5,508 nt of DNA from Candidatus Woesearchaeota archaeon (GTDB taxonomy: Archaea > Nanobdellota > Nanobdellia > Woesearchaeales > WAPJ01). Below, piece by piece: positions 1 to 5,381 of this stretch (positions are counted from its first letter, which is position 1; each line of letters begins with the position of its first letter). The stretch is from NCBI GenBank assembly GCA_015520785.1, contig WAPJ01000093.1, positions 1 through 5,508 of the forward strand. Direction: 5' to 3'. The notes beneath the pieces were generated by a model, which searched no databases, had not been told where the DNA came from, and worked only from the letters and a program-made list of their open reading frames with translations. The position numbers and the translations under genes were made by a program.

Positions 1-1520
1 ATCATACTCCCCACTTCCACCGCGGCACGGAGCGCATGCTCCTTCACGGCAAGGGGCTCGACAATACCCTCACGCCACGCGTCAACCAGACCACCCTGGA
101 AGACGTTCACACCCCTCGTCTGCTTTCCATCAGCATGCGCCTTCCGCAAGCGTGCGAGGATGTCAATCGGATCCAGGCCGGCATTCTCCGCGAGCGTCTT
201 GGGAATAATCTCCAATGCGCGTGCGAAAGCCTCAAGGATGAGCTGTTCCTTCCCCTCCGCCTTTTCCGCCTCGGCACGCACCGCGCGCGCGACGAGCATT
301 TCAGCCGCGGCAGCACCCGGCAGTGCTGCGCCCTCACGCAGCGCGGCGGCAAGCACGCCCAAGGCATCCTCAACTGCTCGTTTCACTTCCTCCGCGACAT
401 GCTCCGTACTCCCCCTGAGGAGGAGGCTGACCGCGCGGGGATCCTGACAGCCCTCAACGAACGTATAATACTCGTCACCAACCTTCTCCTGCCTCACACG
501 CTCTGCACGGCCAAGATCCTCCACCTTCAATTCTTCCACGCTCGTCACGATCCGCCCACCAGTCGCTTTCGCCAAGCGTTCAAGATCGCTCTTCACCACA
601 CGCCGAACAGCATACACGCCATGCTGCGCCAAGTAGTACTGGGCGAGATCATCAATCCCCTTCTGGCAGAAGACAACGTTCGCACCCGCCTTCACGATCG
701 CATCAACCTGCCGTTGGATCATCCGCTCCTCCATCGCCAGGAAGGCTTCAAACTGGTCGGGACTGGAAAGCTGGAGTTTCGCGTCAAGCTCAGTCATCCG
801 TACCTCGAGCGCCGTGTCGAGGAGTGCAATCCGCGCATCCTCCACTTGGAGGGGCATTTCGGGATGCACGCGTTCCTTATCCAGCACGATCCCCTCCACG
901 AGGCGGCTTTCTTCAATACTCGCCCCGGGCTTCACGTCAAGCTTCACCGCGTCAAGATCAATCCGCTCATCCTGCGCGACATGCCTCACCGCTTGCACAA
1001 CGATTCGTGCGAGATGCTCACGACTCTCACCCACGCCCTTCCCCGTCATCGCCGTCAAGGCAATCCGCTGCAAGAGGCGTTCATCCTGAAGGCGGACACG
1101 CTTCGCCCCCCTCCGGAGAGCGTCCAGGGCAATCTTCAAGGCATGATTGAACCCTTCAATAATCACGGTGGGATGCACGTTCTGCTCGAGCAGTGCTTCC
1201 GCCTCGCGTAAGAGTTCTCCCGCGAGGATAACCGCGGTTGTCGTCCCATCACCCACCTCCTCTTCCTGTGTTTTAGCCACTTCAACGATCATCTTCGCGA
1301 TCGGATGCTCCACGTTCATCTCCTTGAGGATAGTCACTCCATCATTCGTGACGATCACGTCACCCAGCTCGTCCACGATCATCTTATCCATTCCCCGTGG
1401 TCCGAGCGTGCTCCGCACTGCCTCGGCAACGGCGCGTGCCGCGCTAATATTCGCCATCTGCGCGATCTTACCCGTCGTACGAATCATATTCTCCGGGAGG
1501 ATAACCATTGGCTGTTGCAT
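1..1520 (-). CDS. ths: Thermosome (group II chaperonin) subunit, C-terminus cut by window edge
   Basis: ATP-driven cytosolic protein-folding chaperonin subunit that forms double-ring complexes. My translation of the minus strand gives 506 complete residues from ATG at 1520 with no stop; the family is usually about 540-550 residues, so some 30-40 are beyond base 1. Visible family motifs: LGPRG (39-43) and TNDG (58-61) of the nucleotide pocket, GDGTTT (90-95), FVEGC (354-358), [10 protein letters not shown] (366-375), and VEDAL (383-387) carrying the ATPase aspartate. The last residues ([12 protein letters not shown]) match the family's late equatorial domain. Odd: the family's PGGGAxE stretch reads PGAAAAE (401-407). 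The start is supported by a GGTGA ribosome-binding site 7 bases upstream. An ATG one base further upstream is in another frame. The gene has its own promoter region and is separated from the methyltransferase gene by over 360 bases. The subunit type (alpha or beta) is not resolved. Confidence 0.97.
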   Translation of the reverse strand, partial: MQQPMVILPENMIRTTGKIAQMANISAARAVAEAVRSTLGPRGMDKMIVDELGDVIVTNDGVTILKEMNVEHPIAKMIVEVAKTQEEEVGDGTTTAVILAGELLREAEALLEQNVHPTVIIEGFNHALKIALDALRRGAKRVRLQDERLLQRIALTAMTGKGVGESREHLARIVVQAVRHVAQDERIDLDAVKLDVKPGASIEESRLVEGIVLDKERVHPEMPLQVEDARIALLDTALEVRMTELDAKLQLSSPDQFEAFLAMEERMIQRQVDAIVKAGANVVFCQKGIDDLAQYYLAQHGVYAVRRVVKSDLERLAKATGGRIVTSVEELKVEDLGRAERVRQEKVGDEYYTFVEGCQDPRAVSLLLRGSTEHVAEEVKRAVEDALGVLAAALREGAALPGAAAAEMLVARAVRAEAEKAEGKEQLILEAFARALEIIPKTLAENAGLDPIDILARLRKAHADGKQTRGVNVFQGGLVDAWREGIVEPLAVKEHALRAAVEVGSM

Positions 1521-1527
1521 AACATCT

Positions 1528-1534
1528 TCACCCC
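1528..1534 (-). promoter_or_regulatory. Ribosome-binding site of the thermosome gene
   Basis: GGGGTGA on the minus strand, ending 7 bases before the ATG at 1520. Its GGTGA core matches the archaeal 16S 3' end complement (GGAGGTGA). It fixes the start at 1520 and shows that this mRNA has a leader. Confidence 0.7.
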
Positions 1535-1600
1535 ATCATGATCAGTTCTTCTCATCACGCATGCATGAACGCAATCATCATCAAAGGAGGAGCATGCTCG

Positions 1601-1609
1601 TTTATATGG
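1601..1609 (-). promoter_or_regulatory. Probable TATA box of the thermosome gene
   Basis: CCATATAAA on the minus strand, preceded by the purine-rich GGGAGAAG that could act as the BRE. Its centre is about 85 bases before the ATG. With the usual archaeal TATA-to-start distance of 25-27 bases, the transcript would begin near 1580 and have a leader of about 60 bases. No AT-rich element lies nearer the start codon. An inverted repeat (1613-1628) lies immediately upstream and the palindrome AGCATGCT (1591-1598) immediately downstream, both possible regulator sites. Confidence 0.5.
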
Positions 1610-1691
1610 CTTCTCCCTAAAGGGGGAGTATCCTTCTCGTCATACCATTCATTCCAAAACGCTTCAACGAACATGATGAGATAATCCTCCC

Positions 1692-1777
1692 AAAAAAGTT
1701 CTATTAGGAAGGATCCTCGGCAGAGAGGAAGGACGCACGCCGAAGCGTACACTCCTCTTAAAGCGTATACGCTGAGG
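1692..1777 (-). ncRNA. Possible structured RNA element with UUCG-capped hairpin
   Basis: Read on the minus strand, GUGUACGC (1752-1745), UUCG (1744-1741) and GCGUGCGU (1740-1733) form an 8-pair stem closed by a C(UUCG)G tetraloop, a very stable RNA loop. AGAGGA (1758-1753) can extend it with UCCUCU (1729-1724) across a 3-base bulge. Three of the eight inner pairs are G-U, so the fold is good only for minus-strand RNA; on the plus strand they become A-C mismatches. Upstream, CCUC-AGCG-UAUA-CGCU-uuaa-GAGG (1777-1754) makes a second hairpin that competes for GAGG. A T6 run follows at 1697-1692. It could be a small RNA, a 3' end structure of the methyltransferase mRNA, or chance. No clear promoter for it is visible. 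Confidence 0.3.
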
Positions 1778-1842
1778 AATGAGAAGAATGAAGAGGGGTC
1801 AAGAACAAACGCTTCTCCCACTGAAAGAGAGAAGAGAAAGGG

Positions 1843-1862
1843 AAAAAAGCCAAGGAGAAAAA
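1843..1862 (-). terminator. T-rich terminator region of the methyltransferase gene
   Basis: Beginning about 20 bases after the stop codon, the minus strand carries T5 (1862-1858) and T6 (1848-1843) runs inside a long pyrimidine tract that extends to about 1785. Archaeal termination typically occurs at T-rich tracts, aided by the aCPSF1/FttA factor, without needing a hairpin. The exact 3' end cannot be fixed from sequence. Confidence 0.5.
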
Positions 1863-1882
1863 GGGGGAAGAAGAAGCACGCG

Positions 1883-2842
1883 TCATGCGGGCTTACGGAT
1901 GAGGATGATAAAAAAACCATCCGTGCCAGTCTCGTGCGGCCAGAAGCGGACGGCATGCCGGACACGCTCGTCAAACACGCTCCCCTCAAGCACGGTGAAG
2001 GCAGGACTCCCACCGGGGAGGCTTATGGGCAGGGTTTCCGCCTCGGGATGCCGTGCGAAGAAGTCCGTCAGAACAGCCTCGTTCTCTAATGGTTCGAGAC
2101 TGCACGTGCTATACACGAGCCTCCCACCCGGCTTGAGCAGGCTGTACGCGTGCGTGAGGAGGCTATACTGGATCCGGCTGAGGCGGAGGAGGCCACGCTC
2201 ACTCCACCATTCCAACGGCTTCAGGCTCTTGCTGAGTGTTCCCGTCCCACTGCAGGGCGCGTCAAGCAGGATAGCATCAAAACCTTCCAGCGTGAAGCGA
2301 CGCGCGTCAGACTGGGTGATGATCACATTCCACACGCCCATCCGCTCCAGGTTCGCCTTGAGGCTTGCAATGCGTGACGCGTCAAGCTCGTTCGCAAGAA
2401 TCACACCCTCATTCCTCATCATGGCGGCCATCTGCGTCGTCTTACTCCCGGGCGCGGCAGTCGCATCCCAAACAAGCTCGCCCGGCTGTGGGTTGAGCAC
2501 AACCGGCGGTGCCATACTACTCGCCTCCTGCACGTACACATAGCCGAGCGCATGCTCCTCCAGATTCCCAATATCCCGCCTCCCCGTGGGATGCTGGATG
2601 AAAAACCCCTCGGGACACCAGGGGACTGGCTCGAGCCGCCAGCCCTTCGCTTCTAAGCGTTCGCGTAAGGTTTGAACACTAATCTTGAGCGTGTTGACGC
2701 GAATACTCTTCCGCGGCCACCTGAGTGCGGCGCGGATAAACCGTTCATACGCTTCAACACTTCCGAGGAGCTTGACGTAATGCTCCTTGAAGGCAGGCTT
2801 TACCTGGTGGACGAGTTCTTCAATCCGATCCTCATCAGCCAT
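1883..2842 (-). CDS. RsmB/NOP/Nsun-family RNA cytosine-C5 methyltransferase
   Basis: SAM-dependent enzyme that methylates cytosine C5 in tRNA or rRNA. The 319-residue protein has an N-terminal helical part with the family's RVNTLK (48-53), the YVYVQEASSM segment (101-110), then a Rossmann methyltransferase fold: SAM motif DATAAPGSKTTQ (126-137), acidic NELD (151-154), DAPCSGTG (194-201) with Cys197, and STCSLEPLENE (245-255) with Cys247. In this family the TC cysteine forms the covalent RNA intermediate and the PC cysteine aids release; both are present. The size fits compact archaeal Trm4/Nsun-like tRNA enzymes and no PUA domain is seen. I choose ATG 2842 over an upstream in-frame GTG at 2851 because the TATA box lies about 30 bases upstream, so the ATG sits at or within a few bases of the transcript end. 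The tRNA position modified cannot be told from the sequence. Confidence 0.95.
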   Translation of the reverse strand: MADEDRIEELVHQVKPAFKEHYVKLLGSVEAYERFIRAALRWPRKSIRVNTLKISVQTLRERLEAKGWRLEPVPWCPEGFFIQHPTGRRDIGNLEEHALGYVYVQEASSMAPPVVLNPQPGELVWDATAAPGSKTTQMAAMMRNEGVILANELDASRIASLKANLERMGVWNVIITQSDARRFTLEGFDAILLDAPCSGTGTLSKSLKPLEWWSERGLLRLSRIQYSLLTHAYSLLKPGGRLVYSTCSLEPLENEAVLTDFFARHPEAETLPISLPGGSPAFTVLEGSVFDERVRHAVRFWPHETGTDGFFIILIRKPA

Positions 2843-2868
2843 GACACGCACAAGTCAACCCTGAAGGG

Positions 2869-2876
2869 TATAAAAA
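2869..2876 (-). promoter_or_regulatory. TATA box of the methyltransferase gene
   Basis: TTTTTATA on the minus strand, centred about 30 bases before the ATG at 2842. Standard archaeal spacing puts the transcription start within a few bases of the ATG, so the mRNA is probably leaderless; no good ribosome-binding site is seen. On the plus strand the same bases read TATAAAAA, which could also serve the divergent gene with a long leader, though a nearer candidate exists. Confidence 0.6.
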
Positions 2877-2916
2877 GGCATTCTCTCAGAGGAGTAGTGA
2901 AAAGATGAGAGAAGAG

Positions 2917-2925
2917 ATAAAAAAA
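2917..2925 (+). promoter_or_regulatory. Candidate TATA element of the first nuclease-like gene
   Basis: ATAAAAAAA on the plus strand, centred about 28 bases before the ATG at 2949. The spacing is that of an archaeal promoter with a near-leaderless transcript, like those of the methyltransferase and LSm genes. It is less canonical than those two and lies in a purine-rich stretch. The alternative is TATAAAAA at 2869-2876 with a leader of about 50 bases, which would let the GAGGGG site before the ATG be used. Confidence 0.4.
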
Positions 2926-2935
2926 GACGCTCTCT

Positions 2936-2941
2936 GAGGGG
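2936..2941 (+). promoter_or_regulatory. Possible ribosome-binding site of the first nuclease-like gene
   Basis: GAGGGG ends 7 bases before the ATG at 2949. It matters only if transcription starts well upstream, for example from the TATA element at 2869-2876. With the nearer promoter the mRNA would be almost leaderless and this site would be outside it or unused. Confidence 0.35.
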
Positions 2942-2948
2942 AAGGACT

Positions 2949-3842
2949 ATGAGCTCCCTCATCAGAAGCCTTACACGAATGGTGAAGGGTCTTGAAACAA
3001 ACATGAAGGGACACGCATGGGAAGCACACGTCAGAAGAGAATTGGAAGGGTCTCCTGCAGGATATCTCAATAAGATCCTCTTAGGAGAAAGAATCCAGTA
3101 TGAGGGGGATCTTTCCCTCTTAGAGGAGATCATCGCCAAGCGTGCTCCTCCGACATATGGTCATCCACTCTATATTCCAGATTTTATTCTCAGGGAGGAT
3201 GGACACATGATAGGGGGTGATGCGAAAGCCACATCAAAAAAGAAGGTTCTAGAAAGACGAACACTTCAAAAGGTTTCCACGCCAGAACGGCTTGTTGAAC
3301 TCCTCAGCCTCATCCCATCCCACTGGGAGGTGAGCGAAGAAGAAAAAGAACACCTGAAAGAGAAGCTCTCAAATCTCACGTCTAACCGTATGCTCATCTT
3401 CCATCCCGTCGAATATACCCCCCGACGAGAAGAACATACAACGCGAGAGGGAACATACATTTTCTATCCTGCGGGGAGTCTGACAGGCGCACTCACAGAA
3501 TCCTATTCCTGGCTCATGCGGGAAATGCCTCCTGCGCCTCACACGCCAGCCTATCAACAGCTTGAATGGAGGATTATTCTTGGGATGGGCTATCTTCTCG
3601 GAGTAGAATTCCAACCAGTACTTGGGAATGAGAAGGAGAAAAGAACATTCCTCCGGCAGATAGGAGCGCAGATAGAGTATATACGCGGGGAAGACTCCCC
3701 TCAGGGCGCATACGCTCGCTTCCTCACCTATCTCCTCAAGGGAGGGCCTGGACATGACGTTCATCAGGCGATCCTCGCAGCAGGCCCTGCTGAGCTTGAG
3801 CGTATCCTTACACGGGAGGACCATACTCCCCGATGGGAATAA
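2949..3842 (+). CDS. Unrecognised protein with PD-(D/E)XK nuclease-like signature, copy 1
   Basis: I do not recognise this 297-residue protein as a named family. Seen: W24-E25 in an N-terminal helix, then IPDF (76-79), then IGGDAKA (88-94). E25, D78, D91 and K93 fit the E...PD...(D/E)xK metal-binding residues of the restriction-endonuclease-like fold; a strand LIFHPVE (149-155) follows a helical stretch, as expected of the core's last strand. A C-terminal part has EGTYIFYPAGSL (167-178), WRI (207-209) and GAYARF (253-258), all shared with the next gene. No signal peptide or membrane segment is evident. Inference: a nuclease or nuclease-like DNA or RNA-binding protein of unknown role. It has a longer loop before the PD motif than copy 2. 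Its codons (AGA, GAA, GCA) are poorer in third-position GC than its neighbours': about 47% in its first ~50 codons by hand count. It is divergent from the methyltransferase gene with its own promoter and is followed by its paralogue. Confidence 0.85.
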   Translation: MSSLIRSLTRMVKGLETNMKGHAWEAHVRRELEGSPAGYLNKILLGERIQYEGDLSLLEEIIAKRAPPTYGHPLYIPDFILREDGHMIGGDAKATSKKKVLERRTLQKVSTPERLVELLSLIPSHWEVSEEEKEHLKEKLSNLTSNRMLIFHPVEYTPRREEHTTREGTYIFYPAGSLTGALTESYSWLMREMPPAPHTPAYQQLEWRIILGMGYLLGVEFQPVLGNEKEKRTFLRQIGAQIEYIRGEDSPQGAYARFLTYLLKGGPGHDVHQAILAAGPAELERILTREDHTPRWE

Positions 3843-3904
3843 AAACCCTTCTCAGGAAGGATAAGATTCATAAACCCCTGCTCGGCTGGGATGGACTCCT
3901 TCAA

Positions 3905-3910
3905 GGAGGG
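3905..3910 (+). promoter_or_regulatory. Ribosome-binding site choosing the start of copy 2
   Basis: GGAGGG begins 9 bases before the ATG at 3914, with the GGAGG core 4 bases from it. It is a strong match to the archaeal site though closely spaced. It favours the start at 3914 over the upstream in-frame ATG at 3833, which overlaps the end of copy 1 by 10 bases and has only a GGGAGGA about 11 bases upstream. Confidence 0.5.
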
Positions 3911-3913
3911 GTC

Positions 3914-4756
3914 ATGGGGGAGCTCATCCATCTCGTGAATGGGCAGACGAGCCGTATTCTCGGCTTCACGTGGGAGGGATATGTTTCTCACGCCCTGCGG
4001 AATGGCCTGGGCGAACAGCTGAGAGGGATGGGCTTCACGTATGGGGGTGATCTCCGCATCCTTGAGGGAGCGGAGAAGACTGCTATCCCAGACTATTATT
4101 TTAAGATGGACGAGCAGAGGGTTATTGGGGGTGATGCGAAGGCTGGAGGGTATACGCGCGCGCTTCGCAAGGTAAAGCATCCCGACCAGCTTGTCAGCCT
4201 CATCCACCAGTATAAGGGAGTCCTCTCCCCCGCGCATTGGAACGCGTTCAGAGAAGACCTCCAATACTTACAGCCAGACGTGATCCTCATCCTCCAGCCC
4301 GAGGAAGTCTATACGCGTCCACGCCTCAAGACGAGCGAGGGATCATACTTCTTCATCCCCGCGGGAAGCCTTGAGCGTATCCTCAGGGAACGCTACCCCT
4401 ACCTCATGCAGCAGCCCGCTCCACGCAAGAAGCGGATTGGCAGGCAGACGCACTGGCGGATCCTCCATGCCATGGCAGGCATGCTTAACACGCGCATCCC
4501 CATGGACGAGCATGCGTATAAACGCATTGAGAATACACTCCTCGAGCGGAAGAGTGAGGATACGCTCCGGGGCGCGTACGCCCGGCTCATGCTCAGCGCG
4601 CTCGGAGGCTCACGCCTAGCGGCAAGCACGTATTGGCGCGTGCAGAAGCATGTCTTCACACATGGCGAGAGAGGCTTAGAAAGCCTCCTCCAGGCATGGG
4701 AACGCGAAGCGGAAGCACGAAGACTCTATGAGACGCATCCCAGCTTCCAATCGTGA
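3914..4756 (+). CDS. Unrecognised protein with PD-(D/E)XK nuclease-like signature, copy 2
   Basis: A 280-residue paralogue of the preceding gene, perhaps a quarter to a third identical by eye. From M1 at 3914: W20-E21, IPDY (58-61) and IGGDAKA (71-77), so E21, D60, D74 and K76 repeat the putative metal-binding set. A helix with HPDQLVSLIHQY follows, then strand VILILQPEE (123-131), EGSYFFIPAGSL (142-153), WRI (181-183) and GAYARL (220-225). The C-terminal tail is rich in Glu and Arg. No signal peptide or membrane segment is seen. The start at 3914 is chosen because copy 1 also begins M-x-x-L-I at the matching place, a GGAGGG site precedes it, and the 27 extra residues from the in-frame ATG at 3833 have no counterpart in copy 1 and lower third-position GC. 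The 3833 start (307 residues, overlapping copy 1 by 10 bases) remains possible. Tandem order suggests co-transcription and perhaps a two-subunit protein. Function unknown. Confidence 0.85.
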   Translation: MGELIHLVNGQTSRILGFTWEGYVSHALRNGLGEQLRGMGFTYGGDLRILEGAEKTAIPDYYFKMDEQRVIGGDAKAGGYTRALRKVKHPDQLVSLIHQYKGVLSPAHWNAFREDLQYLQPDVILILQPEEVYTRPRLKTSEGSYFFIPAGSLERILRERYPYLMQQPAPRKKRIGRQTHWRILHAMAGMLNTRIPMDEHAYKRIENTLLERKSEDTLRGAYARLMLSALGGSRLAASTYWRVQKHVFTHGERGLESLLQAWEREAEARRLYETHPSFQS

Positions 4757-4784
4757 AGGAAGAGACACGGCTACATGCTTCATC

Positions 4785-4836
4785 CTTTCACAAGATTCAC
4801 CCTCTTCTCCCTTCCCTCTTCCCCCCTCTACTTCAC
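4785..4836 (+). terminator. Pyrimidine-rich 3' tract after the nuclease-like pair
   Basis: A C/T-rich tract begins about 30 bases after the stop of copy 2. T runs are no longer than three, so it is a weaker terminator candidate than those on the minus strand. Confidence 0.3.
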
Positions 4837-4869
4837 GCGAATGATAAGAGGAGATAAGAAGAATGAGAG

Positions 4870-4927
4870 AAAAAAAGGAAGATGGAGGGGAAGAGAAAAG
4901 ATAAGAGCCTATGAAGAAAGAAAAAAA
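4870..4927 (-). terminator. T-rich terminator region of the LSm-eL37 operon
   Basis: Two T7 runs on the minus strand, at 4927-4921 and 4876-4870, lie 13 and 64 bases after the eL37 stop inside a pyrimidine-rich tract. This is the usual form of archaeal T-tract terminators; the first run is the likelier main site. Confidence 0.55.
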
Positions 4928-4939
4928 GAGTATTTATGC

Positions 4940-5107
4940 TTACTTGCCCGGCTTCTTCCAGTTATAGTGGCGGAGCTTGCTGCTCTTGCCGAAGCCACAA
5001 CTACTACAATACCCCTTCCGCACGTGATAGCTGACGCGGCCGCAGCGACGGCATTTTATCACGAGCCGCTTCCCACTCTTCTTCCCCATGCTGGGCGTAC
5101 CCTTCAT
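4940..5107 (-). CDS. rpl37e: Large-subunit ribosomal protein eL37 (L37e)
   Basis: Zinc-ribbon protein of the archaeal and eukaryotic large ribosomal subunit. The 55 residues begin [10 protein letters not shown], the characteristic family N-terminus, and contain CRRC (19-22) and CSSC (34-37), the four zinc-binding cysteines, with SYHVRK (26-31), CGFG and LRHYNW (45-50) typical of the family. The start at 5107 is chosen over the in-frame ATG at 5089 because the KGTPS segment is conserved in eL37 and a GGTGAT ribosome-binding site lies 5 bases upstream. It follows the LSm gene after 19 bases, so the two are almost certainly co-transcribed, an arrangement common in archaea. The protein is strongly basic, as expected for rRNA binding, and ends in a short KKPGK tail. 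Confidence 0.97.
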   Translation of the reverse strand: MKGTPSMGKKSGKRLVIKCRRCGRVSYHVRKGYCSSCGFGKSSKLRHYNWKKPGK

Positions 5108-5112
5108 ACCAG

Positions 5113-5118
5113 ATCACC
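5113..5118 (-). promoter_or_regulatory. Ribosome-binding site of eL37
   Basis: GGTGAT on the minus strand, 5 bases before the ATG at 5107 and inside the 19-base gap after LSm. It decides the longer eL37 start and fits leadered translation of a downstream operon gene. Confidence 0.65.
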
Positions 5119-5126
5119 AAGTATGC

Positions 5127-5357
5127 TTATTCGACAGGAGGGCTGATGAGGAGGATCGTATCTCCGCGGATGAAGATCCTTCCGAGCTTGCGGATGGTCT
5201 CACCATCCTTCCGTTCTTCAGCCTCGTCAAGGACGGTGTTGAGATGAATGTCGAACGCGCGGAGGATCCCGCTAAAGGTTTTCCCATTCTTCATCTCAAT
5301 AATAACCCGCTTATCCTTCGCCTTGTTCAACGCGTCAAGAGGCCGTGTCACATCCAT
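5127..5357 (-). CDS. lsm: Sm-like archaeal RNA-binding protein (LSm)
   Basis: Small Sm-fold protein that assembles into heptameric rings and binds U-rich RNA. From ATG 5357 it has 76 residues, the usual archaeal length: a short N-terminal helix (PLDALNKA), the Sm1 part with KNGKTFSGILRAFDIHLN (23-40) and the Sm2 part LGRIFIRGDTILLISP (58-73). D36, H38 and N40 with R64-G65-D66 form the family's uridine-binding pocket. The frame stays open to another ATG at 5426, but those 23 extra residues are not family-like and a TATA box centred about 28 bases before 5357 would lie inside them, so 5357 is preferred and the mRNA is probably leaderless. It is the first gene of an operon with eL37, a pairing that links it to RNA metabolism or ribosome production. 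Confidence 0.96.
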   Translation of the reverse strand: MDVTRPLDALNKAKDKRVIIEMKNGKTFSGILRAFDIHLNTVLDEAEERKDGETIRKLGRIFIRGDTILLISPPVE

Positions 5358-5381
5358 GCCCGCAAGGACCCCGCCAGGCGT

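Larger units (their letters stand above)
1541..1882. other. Gene-free spacer between thermosome and methyltransferase genes
   Basis: I see no protein gene here that I can support. In minus-strand order it holds the pyrimidine-rich trailer of the methyltransferase gene (about 1785-1875), a pair of overlapping hairpins (1724-1777), a T6 run (1692-1697), a weak 39-codon reading frame starting near 1673, and the thermosome promoter and leader (1521-1628). The long frames crossing this stretch consist largely of low-complexity Ser/Phe/Leu or Arg/Lys sequence produced by the polypurine tract. Confidence 0.6.
2882..2943. repeat. Two similar 13-base direct repeats around the promoter of the first nuclease-like gene
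   Basis: TCTCTCAGAGGAG (2882-2894) and TCTCTGAGGGGAA (2931-2943) agree at 10 of 13 positions and start 49 bases apart. One lies upstream of the candidate TATA element (2917-2925); the other lies at the expected transcription start and includes the GAGGGG ribosome-binding site. The placement suits an operator pair, but both are built from common purine/pyrimidine-rich words of this region. Confidence 0.35.
4757..4939. other. Convergent spacer with pyrimidine tracts on both strands
   Basis: No gene is seen. The first half (about 4785-4835) is almost pure pyrimidine on the plus strand, trailing the nuclease-like pair. The second half (about 4843-4930) is almost pure purine on the plus strand, so pyrimidine on the minus strand, trailing eL37. 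Each gene set therefore runs into a pyrimidine-rich RNA tail. Confidence 0.6.

Noticed and set aside
36..1211. A 391-codon plus-strand open frame
   Set aside because: It lies opposite the thermosome gene, whose translation matches the family along its whole length; the plus-strand product is an Arg/His/Leu-rich shadow with no family motifs.
1528..1590. C/D-box guide RNA suggested by TGATGA and CTGA words on the minus strand before the thermosome gene
   Set aside because: C-like boxes and a CTGA occur, but no D' box or properly spaced guide regions can be placed, and the words overlap the ribosome-binding site region.
1555..1673. A 39-codon minus-strand frame starting at 1673, after a GGGAGG
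   Set aside because: The GGGAGG lies too far from the ATG (about 12 bases), the product has no recognisable pattern, and the likely thermosome TATA box falls inside it.
2843..2851. GTG start at 2851 for the methyltransferase
   Set aside because: It adds only three residues and would lie at or before the transcript start predicted from the TATA box; the ATG at 2842 is a better start.
4187..4213. RecB-type QxxxY motif in copy 2 (DQLVSLIHQY)
   Set aside because: The spacing from Q to Y is too long for the usual RecB motif, and copy 1 has Arg where copy 2 has Gln, so assignment to the RecB nuclease family is not supported.
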